NCBI RefSeq assembly: GCF_020010905.1
Contig: NZ_JAGJBY010000002.1
Location: 620,001-684,000, forward strand
Reading direction: 5' to 3'
Length of the DNA: 64,000 nucleotides
Origin: Streptomyces acidiscabies
GTDB lineage: Bacteria > Actinomycetota > Actinomycetes > Streptomycetales > Streptomycetaceae
Below the pieces are notes generated by a model. That model was not told where the DNA came from. It worked only from the letters and a program-made list of their open reading frames with translations, and did no database searches. Both the position numbers and the translations under genes were made by a program. Shown one piece after another: positions 35,701 to 43,853 of the stretch. Position 1 is the first letter of the stretch; every line of letters begins with the position of its first letter.

Positions 35701-36374
35701 TGAGGCGCGTCCAGGCGGTAGCCGACACCCCGGACGGTACGGATCAGCGTGGGCGACGACGGCACGTCCTCGATCTTGGCGCGCAGCCGCTGGACACACG
35801 CGTCCACCAGCCGCGAGTCACCGAGGTAGTCGTGCTCCCACACGAGCCGCAGCAACTGCTGCCGCGACAGGGCCTGTCCGGGCCGCCGGCTCAGTTCGAG
35901 CAGCAACCGCAGTTCGGTGGGCGTGAGTTGGAGGTCCTGGCCGTTCTTCGTCACCGTCATCGCCGAACGGTCGATGACGAGGCTGCCGAACGTCGCCGAG
36001 TCGCTCGACTCCCGCTCGCCGCGCCGTAGCACGGCCCGGATCCGGGCGTCCAGCACCCGGCCCTGGACCGGCTTCACGACGTAGTCGTCCGCGCCGGACT
36101 CCAGGCCCACCACGACGTCGATGTCGTCGTTGCGCGCGGTCAGCAGGATGATCGGCAACTGGTCCGTGCGCCGGATGCGCCGGCACACCTCGAACCCGTC
36201 GATGCCGGGCAGCATCACATCCAGCACGATCAGATCCGGTCGCTGCTCACGCAGCAGTTTCAGACCGTCCTCTCCACTGGCAGCGGTCGCCACGCGGTGC
36301 CCCTGGCGCGTCAGTGAGAGCTCCAGGGCCGTACGGATGGCGTCGTCGTCCTCGATCAGCAACAGGGAAGGCAC
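35697..36374 (-). CDS. afsQ1: Response regulator AfsQ1-like
   Basis: A 225-residue OmpR/PhoB-type regulator. The receiver domain has the acidic pocket LLIEDDDAIRT, the phospho-acceptor in LIVLDVMLPGIDG, a switch threonine in ILLTARND and the lysine in DYVVKPV. The winged helix-turn-helix covers about residues 130-220, with LTPTELRLLLELSRRPGQ and a recognition helix near RLVDACVQRLRAKI. The sequence closely matches my memory of S. coelicolor AfsQ1, including GTG initiation, giving the same 225-residue length. A hairpin separates it from the upstream methyltransferase gene. Its DNA target GTnAC-n6-GTnAC occurs before the sigma gene at 37901. Confidence 0.93.
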   Translation of the reverse strand: MPSLLLIEDDDAIRTALELSLTRQGHRVATAASGEDGLKLLREQRPDLIVLDVMLPGIDGFEVCRRIRRTDQLPIILLTARNDDIDVVVGLESGADDYVVKPVQGRVLDARIRAVLRRGERESSDSATFGSLVIDRSAMTVTKNGQDLQLTPTELRLLLELSRRPGQALSRQQLLRLVWEHDYLGDSRLVDACVQRLRAKIEDVPSSPTLIRTVRGVGYRLDAPQ

Positions 36375-36414
36375 GGCCTCATTCTGGCCCATACAGGGGG
36401 TGAGGTTCGACAGG

Positions 36415-36445
36415 TGGGGGCTTATAACGCCTTTACGAGCCCCCA
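36415..36445 (-). terminator. Hairpin between methyltransferase and afsQ1
   Basis: An 8-bp stem, TGGGGGCT with AGCCCCCA, encloses a 15-base loop that is A/T-rich for this DNA. It lies 14 bases beyond the methyltransferase stop in the minus direction and 40 bases before the afsQ1 GTG, so afsQ1 may need its own promoter or read-through. Confidence 0.5.
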
Positions 36446-36459
36446 CAGGTACTACCCGG

Positions 36460-37542
36460 TTACACCCTGATCCCCAACCGCCACAGCGAGGTCACCTCCG
36501 CACTGCGGACCGTATACAACGGGTCACTCCGGTCCTTCGCACGCCGGTGCCGGGGGCGTACGTCGTGCCTTCCTACGACGGTGAGGCCACTGGCGCGAAA
36601 AAGTCGCAGCAACTCTTTCCGCGTCCTCAGCCCGAGCAGCTCGGCGAGATCCGACATGATCAGCCAGCCCTCGCCCTGCGGTAGCAACCGGTTGCGCAAC
36701 CCGGCGAGGAATTCCTGGAGCATCCCGCTGTCCTGGTCGTACACCCCCAGCTCAAGACCGGCGCTCGGCGTGCCCGGCAGCCACGGGGGGTTGCAGACGA
36801 CGAGGTCGGCGCGGCCCTGCGGCGGGTACAGCGCCGGTCCCTGTACGTCGATCCGGTCGCCGTGTCCGAGGCGGCGCGCGTTCTCCTCGGCGCAGGCGAG
36901 GGCGCGCGGGTTGACGTCGGTCGCGATGATCCGCCCGACCCCTCGGTGGGCCAGCACGGCCGCCAGTACGCCGGTCCCGGTGCCGAGGTCGAAGGCGGTG
37001 CGGCAGGGGCGGGGGAGGGGGGTGGAGGCGACGAGGTCGACGTACTCCCCTCGTACGGGGGAGAAGACGCTGTAACGGGGGTGAATGCGGTTGCTGAGAG
37101 CGGGGACCTCGATGCCCCTCAGCTGCCACTGGTGGGCGCCGATCACTCCCAGGAGTTCCCTCAGAGGTACGACGGAGGGGCCGGTGGGCGGGCCGTACGC
37201 GGCGCGGCAGGCCTCGCGGACGTCGGGGGCGCGGCGCAGGGAGAGGGCGTGGTCCGCGTCGAGTTCCACGAGGAGACGGTTCAGTGTCTGGGCCCGGCGG
37301 GCGCGGTCACGGCGCTGGAGGCGGAAGATCTCCGCCGGGGAACCCGCCTCGTCGTAACGGGAGTTCGGGATGCGGCGGCTCAACGCCGTAAGCATCTGGC
37401 GGGCGTTGACGTAGTCGCCCCGCCAGAGGAGCGCTGTGCCGGTGGAGGTCAGGCGGTGTGCGGTGGAGGCGCGGAGGGTGTCGTCGACGGGGACGTACCC
37501 GGTGCGGGGCGCGGTCTCGTTCCGGGGCTCGCGGGAGGGCAT
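36460..37542 (-). CDS. NPPW-motif SAM methyltransferase
   Basis: A 360-residue methyltransferase of the HemK/RsmC-like 'small' group. A helical N-terminal domain of about 170 residues is followed by the SAM site FDLGTGTGVLAAVLAHRG, motif II IIATDVNPRALACA and the catalytic DLVVCNPPWLPG, whose NPPW/NPPY motif marks enzymes that methylate planar nitrogen in nucleic acid bases or glutamine. AGGAG eight bases before ATG 37542 supports the start. It lies between the AfsQ1 gene and the sigma gene and shares a 358-base divergent region with the latter. Substrate unknown. Confidence 0.86.
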   Translation of the reverse strand: MPSREPRNETAPRTGYVPVDDTLRASTAHRLTSTGTALLWRGDYVNARQMLTALSRRIPNSRYDEAGSPAEIFRLQRRDRARRAQTLNRLLVELDADHALSLRRAPDVREACRAAYGPPTGPSVVPLRELLGVIGAHQWQLRGIEVPALSNRIHPRYSVFSPVRGEYVDLVASTPLPRPCRTAFDLGTGTGVLAAVLAHRGVGRIIATDVNPRALACAEENARRLGHGDRIDVQGPALYPPQGRADLVVCNPPWLPGTPSAGLELGVYDQDSGMLQEFLAGLRNRLLPQGEGWLIMSDLAELLGLRTRKELLRLFRASGLTVVGRHDVRPRHRRAKDRSDPLYTVRSAEVTSLWRLGIRV

Positions 37543-37900
37543 GGGGATGCTCCTGGAAGTCGTAAGTGCCGTGGGAGCGGAGGCACTTCGACGGGGCGAG
37601 GAGCAGGGGGAACGGCTGGGGACCCGCTGTCACCGCCGCGCCGAAGCGCGGGGGAGCGGGTCGCCGAGGACCATGCCGTAACCCATGTCCGCAAGGGTCC
37701 CATGGGGGTGGTGAGGAGGCCAAACGCACCGGTCTACCGCCGACGCCTTTGAAGCCGCTGTGGTGTCGCCGTGAGGGGCCCCTGTGACAGCTCTGTGACA
37801 GTCGGCGGACACGGCCATGAAGGTCCCCCGGCAAGCTTCTCGGCACAGGGCAAGACGGCCTGGCGCAAGAGCACCAGAGGTCCACGACGGGAGGCGCGAC
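37543..37900. other. Divergent control region, methyltransferase/sigma gene
   Basis: A 358-base stretch without a gene. It holds the AfsQ1-type box at 37784-37799 and the sigma-gene ribosome site GGGAGG at 37889-37894. No other convincing structure was seen. Confidence 0.6.
37784..37799 (+). promoter_or_regulatory. AfsQ1-type binding box upstream of sigma gene
   Basis: GTGAC-AGCTCT-GTGAC is an exact match to the reported AfsQ1 recognition pattern GTnAC-n6-GTnAC, with identical half-sites. It lies about 100 bases before the sigma gene ATG, in the divergent region. Direct control of the sigma gene by the AfsQ1 encoded nearby is the natural reading. Confidence 0.75.
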
Positions 37901-38638
37901 ATGTCGCTGCACAGCATGAACACCAGCGCAGTGGTCACGCGTCTCCACGACGTCCGGTGGGGCTCGGAGAAGTCCGGTGTTGTGAGCGGGCGGGGGTGCG
38001 CTCGCAACGCCGGGCGTCAACACACCACGTACATCACGGTGGTTGACGCGAAAACGGGGGATGCGGTTCCGGGGGGAGCCGCGTACAGGGAGGACACGGG
38101 GGAGCGTCGCTCCATCAGCGAGGCGGAGTTCACCGCCTACGTCCAGGAGCGCCGCGCCTCCCTGTACGCCACCGCGTACCACCTGACCGGCGACCGGTTC
38201 GAGGCCGAGGACCTGCTCCAGAGCGCGCTGTTCTCGACGTACCGGGCCTGGGACCGGATCAGTGACAAAGCGGCAGTAGGCGGTTATCTGCGCCGCACCA
38301 TGACGAACCTGCACATCAGCGCGTGGCGCCGCCGCAAGCTGAACGAGTACCCGACCGAGGAACTGCCGGAGACGCCCGGCGACACGGACGCGATGCGCGG
38401 CACCGAGCTGCGCGCGGTCCTGTGGCAGGCGCTGTCCCGGCTGCCGGAACTCCAGCGGACGATGCTGGTCCTCAGGTATTACGAGGGCCGTACCGACCCG
38501 GAGATCGCGGAGATCCTCGACATCAGTGTCGGCACGGTGAAGTCCAGCATCTGGCGGTCGCTCCGCCGGCTGCGCGAGGACGAGGTCCTCAGCTTCGGCC
38601 GTGACGAGGAGAGCGCCTTCGGGGAGCTTGTCGCCTGA
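37901..38638 (+). CDS. sigQ: SigE-family ECF sigma factor, candidate SigQ
   Basis: A 245-residue sigma factor. Region 2 spans about residues 75-145 (EFTAYVQERRASLYATAYHL, then FEAEDLLQSALFSTYRAW). Region 4 spans about 180-230 (LSRLPELQRTMLVLRYYEG, then the recognition helix ISVGTVKSSIWRSL). An N-terminal extension of about 65 residues has no family match. The pattern is that of the SigE-type family common in Streptomyces. GGGAGG at 37889-37894 fixes ATG 37901. The AfsQ1-type box upstream and the afsQ genes beside it suggest that this is SigQ, which in S. coelicolor is divergent from afsQ1; here a methyltransferase gene lies between. Confidence 0.82.
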   Translation: MSLHSMNTSAVVTRLHDVRWGSEKSGVVSGRGCARNAGRQHTTYITVVDAKTGDAVPGGAAYREDTGERRSISEAEFTAYVQERRASLYATAYHLTGDRFEAEDLLQSALFSTYRAWDRISDKAAVGGYLRRTMTNLHISAWRRRKLNEYPTEELPETPGDTDAMRGTELRAVLWQALSRLPELQRTMLVLRYYEGRTDPEIAEILDISVGTVKSSIWRSLRRLREDEVLSFGRDEESAFGELVA

Positions 38639-38660
38639 AGGCTGACCCCGGCTCCGCTCT

Positions 38661-38810
38661 GGGGGGAGCGGTGGCGGGGGTATCGGGGGAATGCGGGGGA
38701 GCGGTACCGGGGGGACCTTCGGGGGACGGCGTTCGGGGGAGCGTCGCGGGGAGCGGTACCGCAGGGGGGGAGCACGGGGGAACAGAGAGCGGGGCTGGAG
38801 GGCCGGGGGG
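38661..38810 (+). repeat. Cluster of G-runs
   Basis: Twelve runs of four to seven G lie on the plus strand within 150 bases (for example 38661-38666, 38676-38680, 38685-38689, 38695-38699, 38709-38714, 38764-38770, 38805-38810), separated by short loops. The unit GGGGAGCGGTACCG occurs twice. No gene is present. The pattern could form G-quadruplexes in the sigma-gene 3' region or the following leader. Confidence 0.75.
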
Positions 38811-38914
38811 TCTGTCCAGTCCCGTTTCTTTGTTCCCCTTCCCGTGTCTTTGTTTCTTTTTGTCTCAACTGCGGCAGAGATCAAGGCGGTTCACTTTCCG
38901 GAGAAAGGACCGCC

Positions 38915-40183
38915 TTGCGCCGTCTGGTCGCCCTGCTCGCCGCCGTCTTCTTCTTTCCGTTACTGTCCGCGCCCGCCGCCGGGGCCGCGCCGCTCGAATC
39001 CACCGTCTGGCTGTGCAGGCCGGGGATGCCGGCGAACCCCTGCGGGCAGGACGCCCGGGGGAATCCGGTCGATTCCGTTCTGACGGGTCGTTATATCGCG
39101 GGCGGGAGTACGGAGTTCGACGATCGGCGTGCCGGCGGAACGGGTGAGCTGCTTCCCGGCGCGGTCGATCCTCCCGTCGACTGTTTCTACGTGTATCCGA
39201 CCGTCGATCTGCTGCCCAACCCCCTGCTGCGGCTGGGGAGTCTGCCGCCCGTCCCGCAGAACAACGCGCTGGCCGTGACGTTCGCGCAGGCGCAGCGGTT
39301 CGCCGGGGAGTGCCGGGTGTTTGCGCCGGTCTACCGTCAACTCACCTTGCTGGAGTTGGCCGGTGGGGTTCTGACCGGGACGAGTCCCGACCCTTCGGTG
39401 GGGTTCGGGGATGTGGAGAAGGCGTTCGCGGACTACTGGGCCCACGACAACGTCGACCCTGTCACCGGGGAGCGGCGGGGTGTCGTCCTCATCGGGCATT
39501 CGCAGGGGGCCGCGGCGTTGAGTGCCTTGATGCGGTCCACTTTCGACGGGGACGCGGGGATGCGGCGGCAGTTGGTCGCGGCGTATCTGCTCGGTGGGGA
39601 TGTGCAGGTGCCGGTGGGCGGGGTGCGGGGTGGGGGCGGGGATCCGGACTCGACGTTCCAGAACGTGCCCGTGTGCACGCGGGCGGCTGGGGCTTCGGTT
39701 CCGGTGGGGTGTGTGGTCGCCTACTCCTCCTTCGACCTGGCGGACGGGGGTGTGCCCACGAGCTTCGGTCGGAGTACCGCGCCGGGGCATCGGAAGGTGT
39801 GCGTCAATCCGGCGGCGTTGGTGCGGGGTGCGGCTGCGGGGGACCGGGTGCCGTTGGACGCGCTGATGCCGACGCGGCGGCTCGTCGGGGGTAACGCACT
39901 AGTACCTGCGGGGTACCTGGCTCCCGTCATGGGGGGTTACCCGTTCCCCGATCTGCCTGCCGGGTTCGCCCGGTACCCGTCGTCGGTGACCGGTGCCTGT
40001 GAGAGCGCGGTGGGTACCGACGGGGTACGGGTGGACTGGTTGCAGGTCGAGGGGGACCTGTCGCTGTTCGCCGCGGACTCCCGTACGAACGCGCTGGGGC
40101 TGCATGTCGCCGACGTGAATGTGGCGCTCGGGGATCTGACCGCGCTCGCGGGTGAGCAGATCGCCGAGTGGCGTTCTCGGTAG
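38915..40183 (+). CDS. Secreted DUF3089-type lipase/esterase
   Basis: A 422-residue secreted protein. The signal peptide is LRRLVALLAAVFFFPLLSAP with cleavage near AGAAP. The mature chain looks like DUF3089, an alpha/beta-hydrolase group: DCFYVYPTVDLLPNPL, QAQRFAGECRVFAPVYRQL, and the nucleophile elbow VLIGHSQGAAAL with the catalytic serine. Late histidine candidates lie in LGLHVADVN. The start is a TTG at 38915, chosen because AAAGGA ends five bases before it and the signal peptide begins there. It follows the G-run cluster and stands alone. Confidence 0.85.
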   Translation: MRRLVALLAAVFFFPLLSAPAAGAAPLESTVWLCRPGMPANPCGQDARGNPVDSVLTGRYIAGGSTEFDDRRAGGTGELLPGAVDPPVDCFYVYPTVDLLPNPLLRLGSLPPVPQNNALAVTFAQAQRFAGECRVFAPVYRQLTLLELAGGVLTGTSPDPSVGFGDVEKAFADYWAHDNVDPVTGERRGVVLIGHSQGAAALSALMRSTFDGDAGMRRQLVAAYLLGGDVQVPVGGVRGGGGDPDSTFQNVPVCTRAAGASVPVGCVVAYSSFDLADGGVPTSFGRSTAPGHRKVCVNPAALVRGAAAGDRVPLDALMPTRRLVGGNALVPAGYLAPVMGGYPFPDLPAGFARYPSSVTGACESAVGTDGVRVDWLQVEGDLSLFAADSRTNALGLHVADVNVALGDLTALAGEQIAEWRSR

Positions 40184-40201
40184 TCCTTCCGGGGTACCCG
40201 G

Positions 40202-40834
40202 TTACGTCGCCGGTGCGGTCGCCTCCGTGGGGCGGCCGGTGGCGTCCGCCAGGCGGGTCAGCGCCTCGTCGCGGTCGCAGGCGTGTGCGCCGAGCGCGGT
40301 CTGGCGGGCGACGATGGCCCGCTCGGCGCGCATCAGGCGCCAGCCCCGGCGCAGCAGGAAGGGGACCGACTTGCGGCCCTCCTTGAGGTCCCGCAGAAAA
40401 CGCCTGCGGAACGTCTTCACCGGGCCCCGGCGCAGGCACAGCGCGTCCGCGAGTACCCCCTCCTCGCGGCACCGCTCGACGATCTCGGCGGCGAAGATGC
40501 CCTCCGCGATGAATACCGGAGTACCACCGAAGTCGACCGTCTCGCTGCCGGTGCGCGCGCTGAGTGAGATGTCGTACACGGGTACATCCGTGGAGCCACT
40601 GCGGCACAGCTCCGTGATCGCCGTGACGGCCGTCTCCGTGTCCCACGACGCCGGGTGGTCCCAGTCGATGTCGGAGCTTCCCTCGACCTGCGGCAGCGTC
40701 GGGTCGTCGCCCTCCTTGTAGAAGTCGTCGAGCCGCAGCACCGGGAGGCCGGAGCGGGCCGAGACGAGGGACTTGCCGGAGCCGGAGGGGCCGCACAGCA
40801 GTACGACCCGCGTGGGGGTGGAAAGGGAACTCAC
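40202..40834 (-). CDS. Uridine kinase-like P-loop kinase
   Basis: A 210-residue P-loop kinase. The Walker A loop is LCGPSGSGKSLVS, followed by LPVLRLDDFYKEGDDPTLP with the substrate acid, and DIDWDHPASWD, typical of uridine kinase-like enzymes of actinobacteria. A lid-like basic region RRFLRDLKEGRKS follows. It would phosphorylate uridine or a related nucleoside to the monophosphate, fitting the nucleoside theme of the window, though no CTACGCGCGTAG box precedes it. GTG 40834 is selected because the P-loop strand then starts about ten residues in; it lacks a clear ribosome site, and an in-frame ATG at 40888 is an alternative. Confidence 0.83.
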   Translation of the reverse strand: MSSLSTPTRVVLLCGPSGSGKSLVSARSGLPVLRLDDFYKEGDDPTLPQVEGSSDIDWDHPASWDTETAVTAITELCRSGSTDVPVYDISLSARTGSETVDFGGTPVFIAEGIFAAEIVERCREEGVLADALCLRRGPVKTFRRRFLRDLKEGRKSVPFLLRRGWRLMRAERAIVARQTALGAHACDRDEALTRLADATGRPTEATAPAT

Positions 40835-40995
40835 GGGACACCAGTGTGCGGCATGTGCCCTGCTCGGCACGAGTCCACGGGGTGCCATTGAAGCGCGCGT
40901 CACATCATCGCGGGTCGCCTTTGATGCGTACGGCGCCCTTCAACTACCCTCTGCGTCGACTCGATTACTCCCCGCATCGAAAAGGTGGCAGCGAG

Positions 40996-41403
40996 ATGCC
41001 TCAGCACGAGAACGTCCCCTCCTCTTCAACCGGCCGCCGCGCGCTGGCCGCCTTCGCGACCGCAGGGGTCGCCCTCGGGGCCGGCGCCGGGGTGGCTGCC
41101 GCCGCCGACGAGCCGGTCGTCGACGCCGTCCGCACGAACCCCTCCGCGGTCGGCCAGATCGACCCCCAGGCGGGCCTCCAAGGAGCGCTGGGCTCACTCC
41201 CGTACGCGACCGGCGCGGTGACCGCCCTCAAGCCGAACCCCCTCGCCGGCACCGGCGTCGACCCCCTCGACAACGGGGCGGGCACCCAACTCGCCGACTT
41301 CCAGCCGATCGCGACCCAGGCACTGACCGGGCCGGTGGCTCAGGCGCAGTCGATCGGGTCGTTGCCGGTGGTGGGGCAGGTGGCGGGGTTGCTGAAGGGA
41401 TGA
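40996..41403 (+). CDS. Small secreted Ala-rich protein
   Basis: A 135-residue exported protein: a polar, Ser-rich N-terminus, the hydrophobic ALAAFATAGVALGAGAGV and an AxA-type site in AAAADE. The mature part has PIATQALTGPVAQAQSIG and ends in VGQVAGLLKG. The layout and the PIA-x-x-AL-x-x-GP block echo the gene at 30321-30650. AAAGGTGG is about nine bases before the ATG. No enzymatic motif is visible. A strong bidirectional terminator follows. Confidence 0.75.
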   Translation: MPQHENVPSSSTGRRALAAFATAGVALGAGAGVAAAADEPVVDAVRTNPSAVGQIDPQAGLQGALGSLPYATGAVTALKPNPLAGTGVDPLDNGAGTQLADFQPIATQALTGPVAQAQSIGSLPVVGQVAGLLKG

Positions 41404-41466
41404 GGGGGTTCCGGGAGCCTCGGGGCGCCGGCGCTCAGTGAACGCGGGTACCCCGTGAGAGTGCGA

Positions 41467-41500
41467 CGGCCCTGCGGCAAATGCCTTTGCCGCAGGGCCG
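41467..41500. terminator. Bidirectional terminator
   Basis: A perfect 15-bp stem, CGGCCCTGCGGCAAA with its complement, has the tight loop TGCC and flanking T residues on the plus side. It lies between the convergent secreted-protein and deoC operons. Confidence 0.9.
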
Positions 41501-41512
41501 TTTGAGCAACCG

Positions 41513-42397
41513 TCAGTAGGCGGAGCCGGACGCGCCCAGCGAACCCGTCGTGTGCCAGACCGTCTTCGTCTCCAGGAACGCCGTCAGGCGGTCCGTGCCC
41601 TGCGGGTCGTTCCAGTCCACAGGCTGTGGACGCAGGACGCGCTTCAGGTTGTCCGCCGCCGCGATCTCCAGCTCCTTCGCCAACTCCTCGTCCGCGCCCG
41701 CCAGATCGATCGCGTTGACGTCCTGGTGGGAGGCCAGGGACGGGGTGATCTCGGCGGTGCGGCCGGAGAGGATGTTCACAACTCCGCCCGGGACGTCGGA
41801 CGTTGCCAGGACCTCGCCCAGAGAGAGCGCGGGGAGCGGGGACTTCTCGGAGGCGATGAGCACGGCCGTATTGCCGGTCGCGATGACCGGGGCCAGCACC
41901 GAGATCAGGCCCAGGAACGACGAGTCCTGGGGCGCCAACACCGCTACCACGCCGGTCGGTTCGGGCGTGGAGAGGTTGAAGTACGGCCCCGCCACCGGGT
42001 TCGCGCCGCCCACGATCTGCGCGATCTTGTCGGTCCACCCCGCGTACCAGACCCACCGGTCGATCGCCGCGTCCACCTGAGCCGCGGCCTTGGACTTCGA
42101 CAGCCCCTCCGCCTCGGCCACTTCACGCGTGAACTGCTCGCGGCGCCCCTCCAGCATCTCGGCGATGCGGTACAGGATCTGACCCCGGTTGTACGCGGTC
42201 GCGCCCGACCACCCGCCGAACGCCTTGCGCGCGGCGACGACCGCGTCACGGGCGTCCTTGCGGCTCGACTGGGGCGCGTTGGCCAGCCAGTTGCCCTTCG
42301 AGTCCGTCACCTCGTACACCCGGCCGCTCTCGGAACGCGGGAACTTCCCGCCGACGTACAGCTTGTAGGTCTTGAACACAGTGAGTCGGTCAGACAT
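41513..42397 (-). CDS. Truncated aldehyde dehydrogenase-like protein
   Basis: A 294-residue member of the aldehyde dehydrogenase superfamily that contains only the NAD-binding and bridging portions. Recognisable parts are YKLYVGGKFPRSESGRVYE, GWSGATAYNRGQILYRIAEM and GVVAVLAPQDSSFLGLISVL with TGNTAVLIAS. The catalytic cysteine segment (normally GQxC) and most of the catalytic domain are missing. The chain ends naturally just before a terminator, and the gene overlaps the full-length dehydrogenase by eight bases, so this is a stable arrangement and not recent decay. It may be a regulatory partner of its neighbour. Third gene of the deoC operon. Confidence 0.78.
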   Translation of the reverse strand: MSDRLTVFKTYKLYVGGKFPRSESGRVYEVTDSKGNWLANAPQSSRKDARDAVVAARKAFGGWSGATAYNRGQILYRIAEMLEGRREQFTREVAEAEGLSKSKAAAQVDAAIDRWVWYAGWTDKIAQIVGGANPVAGPYFNLSTPEPTGVVAVLAPQDSSFLGLISVLAPVIATGNTAVLIASEKSPLPALSLGEVLATSDVPGGVVNILSGRTAEITPSLASHQDVNAIDLAGADEELAKELEIAAADNLKRVLRPQPVDWNDPQGTDRLTAFLETKTVWHTTGSLGASGSAY

Positions 42398-43847
42398 CGA
42401 GGTACGCCTCCAGGCCATGGCGACCGCCCTCGCGGCCGTAACCCGACTCCTTGTAACCGCCGAACGGCGAGGTCGGATCGAACTTGTTGAACGTGTTGGA
42501 CCAGATGACACCCGCGCGCAGCTTGCTCGCGACGGCGAGGATGCGGGAGCCCTTGTCGGTCCAGATACCGGCGGAGAGGCCGTACTGGGTGTTGTTGGCC
42601 TTGGCGACGGCCTCGTCCGGCGTACGGAAGGTCAGCACGGACAGGACGGGGCCGAAGATCTCGTCGCGCGCGATGGTGTGCGCCTGCGTGACGTTCGTGA
42701 AGAGCGTCGGCGCGAACCAGTAACCGGAGGACGGGAGTTCACAGGCGGGCGACCACCGCTCGGCGCCCTCCGCCTCACCCTGCTCCGTCAACGCCGTGAT
42801 GCGCGCGAGCTGTTCGGCGGAGTTGATCGCTCCGATGTCCGTGTTCTTGTCGAGCGGGTCACCGAGGCGCAGCGTGGACAGGCGGCGCTTCAACGCGTCC
42901 AGCAGCTCGTCCTGGATGGACTCCTGGACCAGCAACCGGCTTCCTGCGCAGCAGACTTGGCCCTGGTTGAAGAAGATCCCGTCGACGATGCCCTCGACGG
43001 CCTGGTCGATCGGCGCGTCGTCGAAGACGATGTTCGCGCCCTTGCCGCCGAGTTCGAGCGTCAGCTTCTTGCGGGTACCGGCGACGCTGCGGGCGATCTC
43101 CTTGCCGACGGCGGTCGAGCCGGTGAAGGCGACCTTGTTGACATCCGGGTGCGCGACGAGCGCGGCGCCCGAATCCCCGTACCCCGTAAGGATGTTGACG
43201 ACGCCCTTGGGGAGACCGGCCTGACGGCAGATGTCGGCGAAGAACAGCGCGGACAGGGGAGTTGTCTCCGCCGGCTTCAGGACGACCGTGTTGCCGGTCG
43301 CGAGAGCGGGCGCGATCTTCCACGCCAGCATGAGCAACGGGAAGTTCCACGGGATGACTTGACCGGCGACGCCGAGCGGCTGCGGGTTGGCCCCGCTGTG
43401 CCCATTTGTCGTCCTCCGGCCGAACCCTGCGTGGTCCAACTTGTCGGCCCAGCCCGCGTAGTAGAAGAAGTGCGCGGCGACGAGGGGGAGGTCGGCGTCC
43501 CGCGTCTCCTTGATCGGCTTGCCGTTGTCCAGCGTTTCCAGGACGGCCAGTTCGCGGCTGCGCTCCTGGATGATGCGGGCGATGCGGAAGAGGTACTTCG
43601 CGCGCTCGGAGCCGGGCAGCGCGGACCACTTCTCGAACGCCTTGCGGGCGGCCTTGACCGCGCGGTCGACGTCGGCCTCACCGGCCTGCGCGACCTCCGC
43701 CAACACCTCTTCCGTGGAAGGGGAGATGGACTTGAAAACCTTGCCGTCCGCCGCGTCGGTGAACTCGCCGTCGATGAACAGGCCGTAGGACGGCGCGATG
43801 TCGACGACCGAGCGGGACTCGGGTGCGGGTGCGTACTCGAAAGCCAT
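42390..43847 (-). CDS. Aldehyde dehydrogenase
   Basis: A 485-residue NAD(P)-dependent aldehyde dehydrogenase. The cofactor region is GVAGQVIPWNFPLLMLAWKIAP, with FTGSTAVGKEIA; the catalytic glutamate is in LELGGKGANIV and the catalytic cysteine in NQGQVCCAGSRL. All key residues are present. One oddity is a segment RRTTNGHSG between HAGFG and ANPQPLG, which looks like a short insertion relative to what I recall of the family. It starts six bases after deoC, so it probably oxidises the acetaldehyde that DeoC releases. It overlaps the following truncated paralogue. Confidence 0.92.
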   Translation of the reverse strand: MAFEYAPAPESRSVVDIAPSYGLFIDGEFTDAADGKVFKSISPSTEEVLAEVAQAGEADVDRAVKAARKAFEKWSALPGSERAKYLFRIARIIQERSRELAVLETLDNGKPIKETRDADLPLVAAHFFYYAGWADKLDHAGFGRRTTNGHSGANPQPLGVAGQVIPWNFPLLMLAWKIAPALATGNTVVLKPAETTPLSALFFADICRQAGLPKGVVNILTGYGDSGAALVAHPDVNKVAFTGSTAVGKEIARSVAGTRKKLTLELGGKGANIVFDDAPIDQAVEGIVDGIFFNQGQVCCAGSRLLVQESIQDELLDALKRRLSTLRLGDPLDKNTDIGAINSAEQLARITALTEQGEAEGAERWSPACELPSSGYWFAPTLFTNVTQAHTIARDEIFGPVLSVLTFRTPDEAVAKANNTQYGLSAGIWTDKGSRILAVASKLRAGVIWSNTFNKFDPTSPFGGYKESGYGREGGRHGLEAYLDV

Positions 43848-43853
43848 GGGGAA

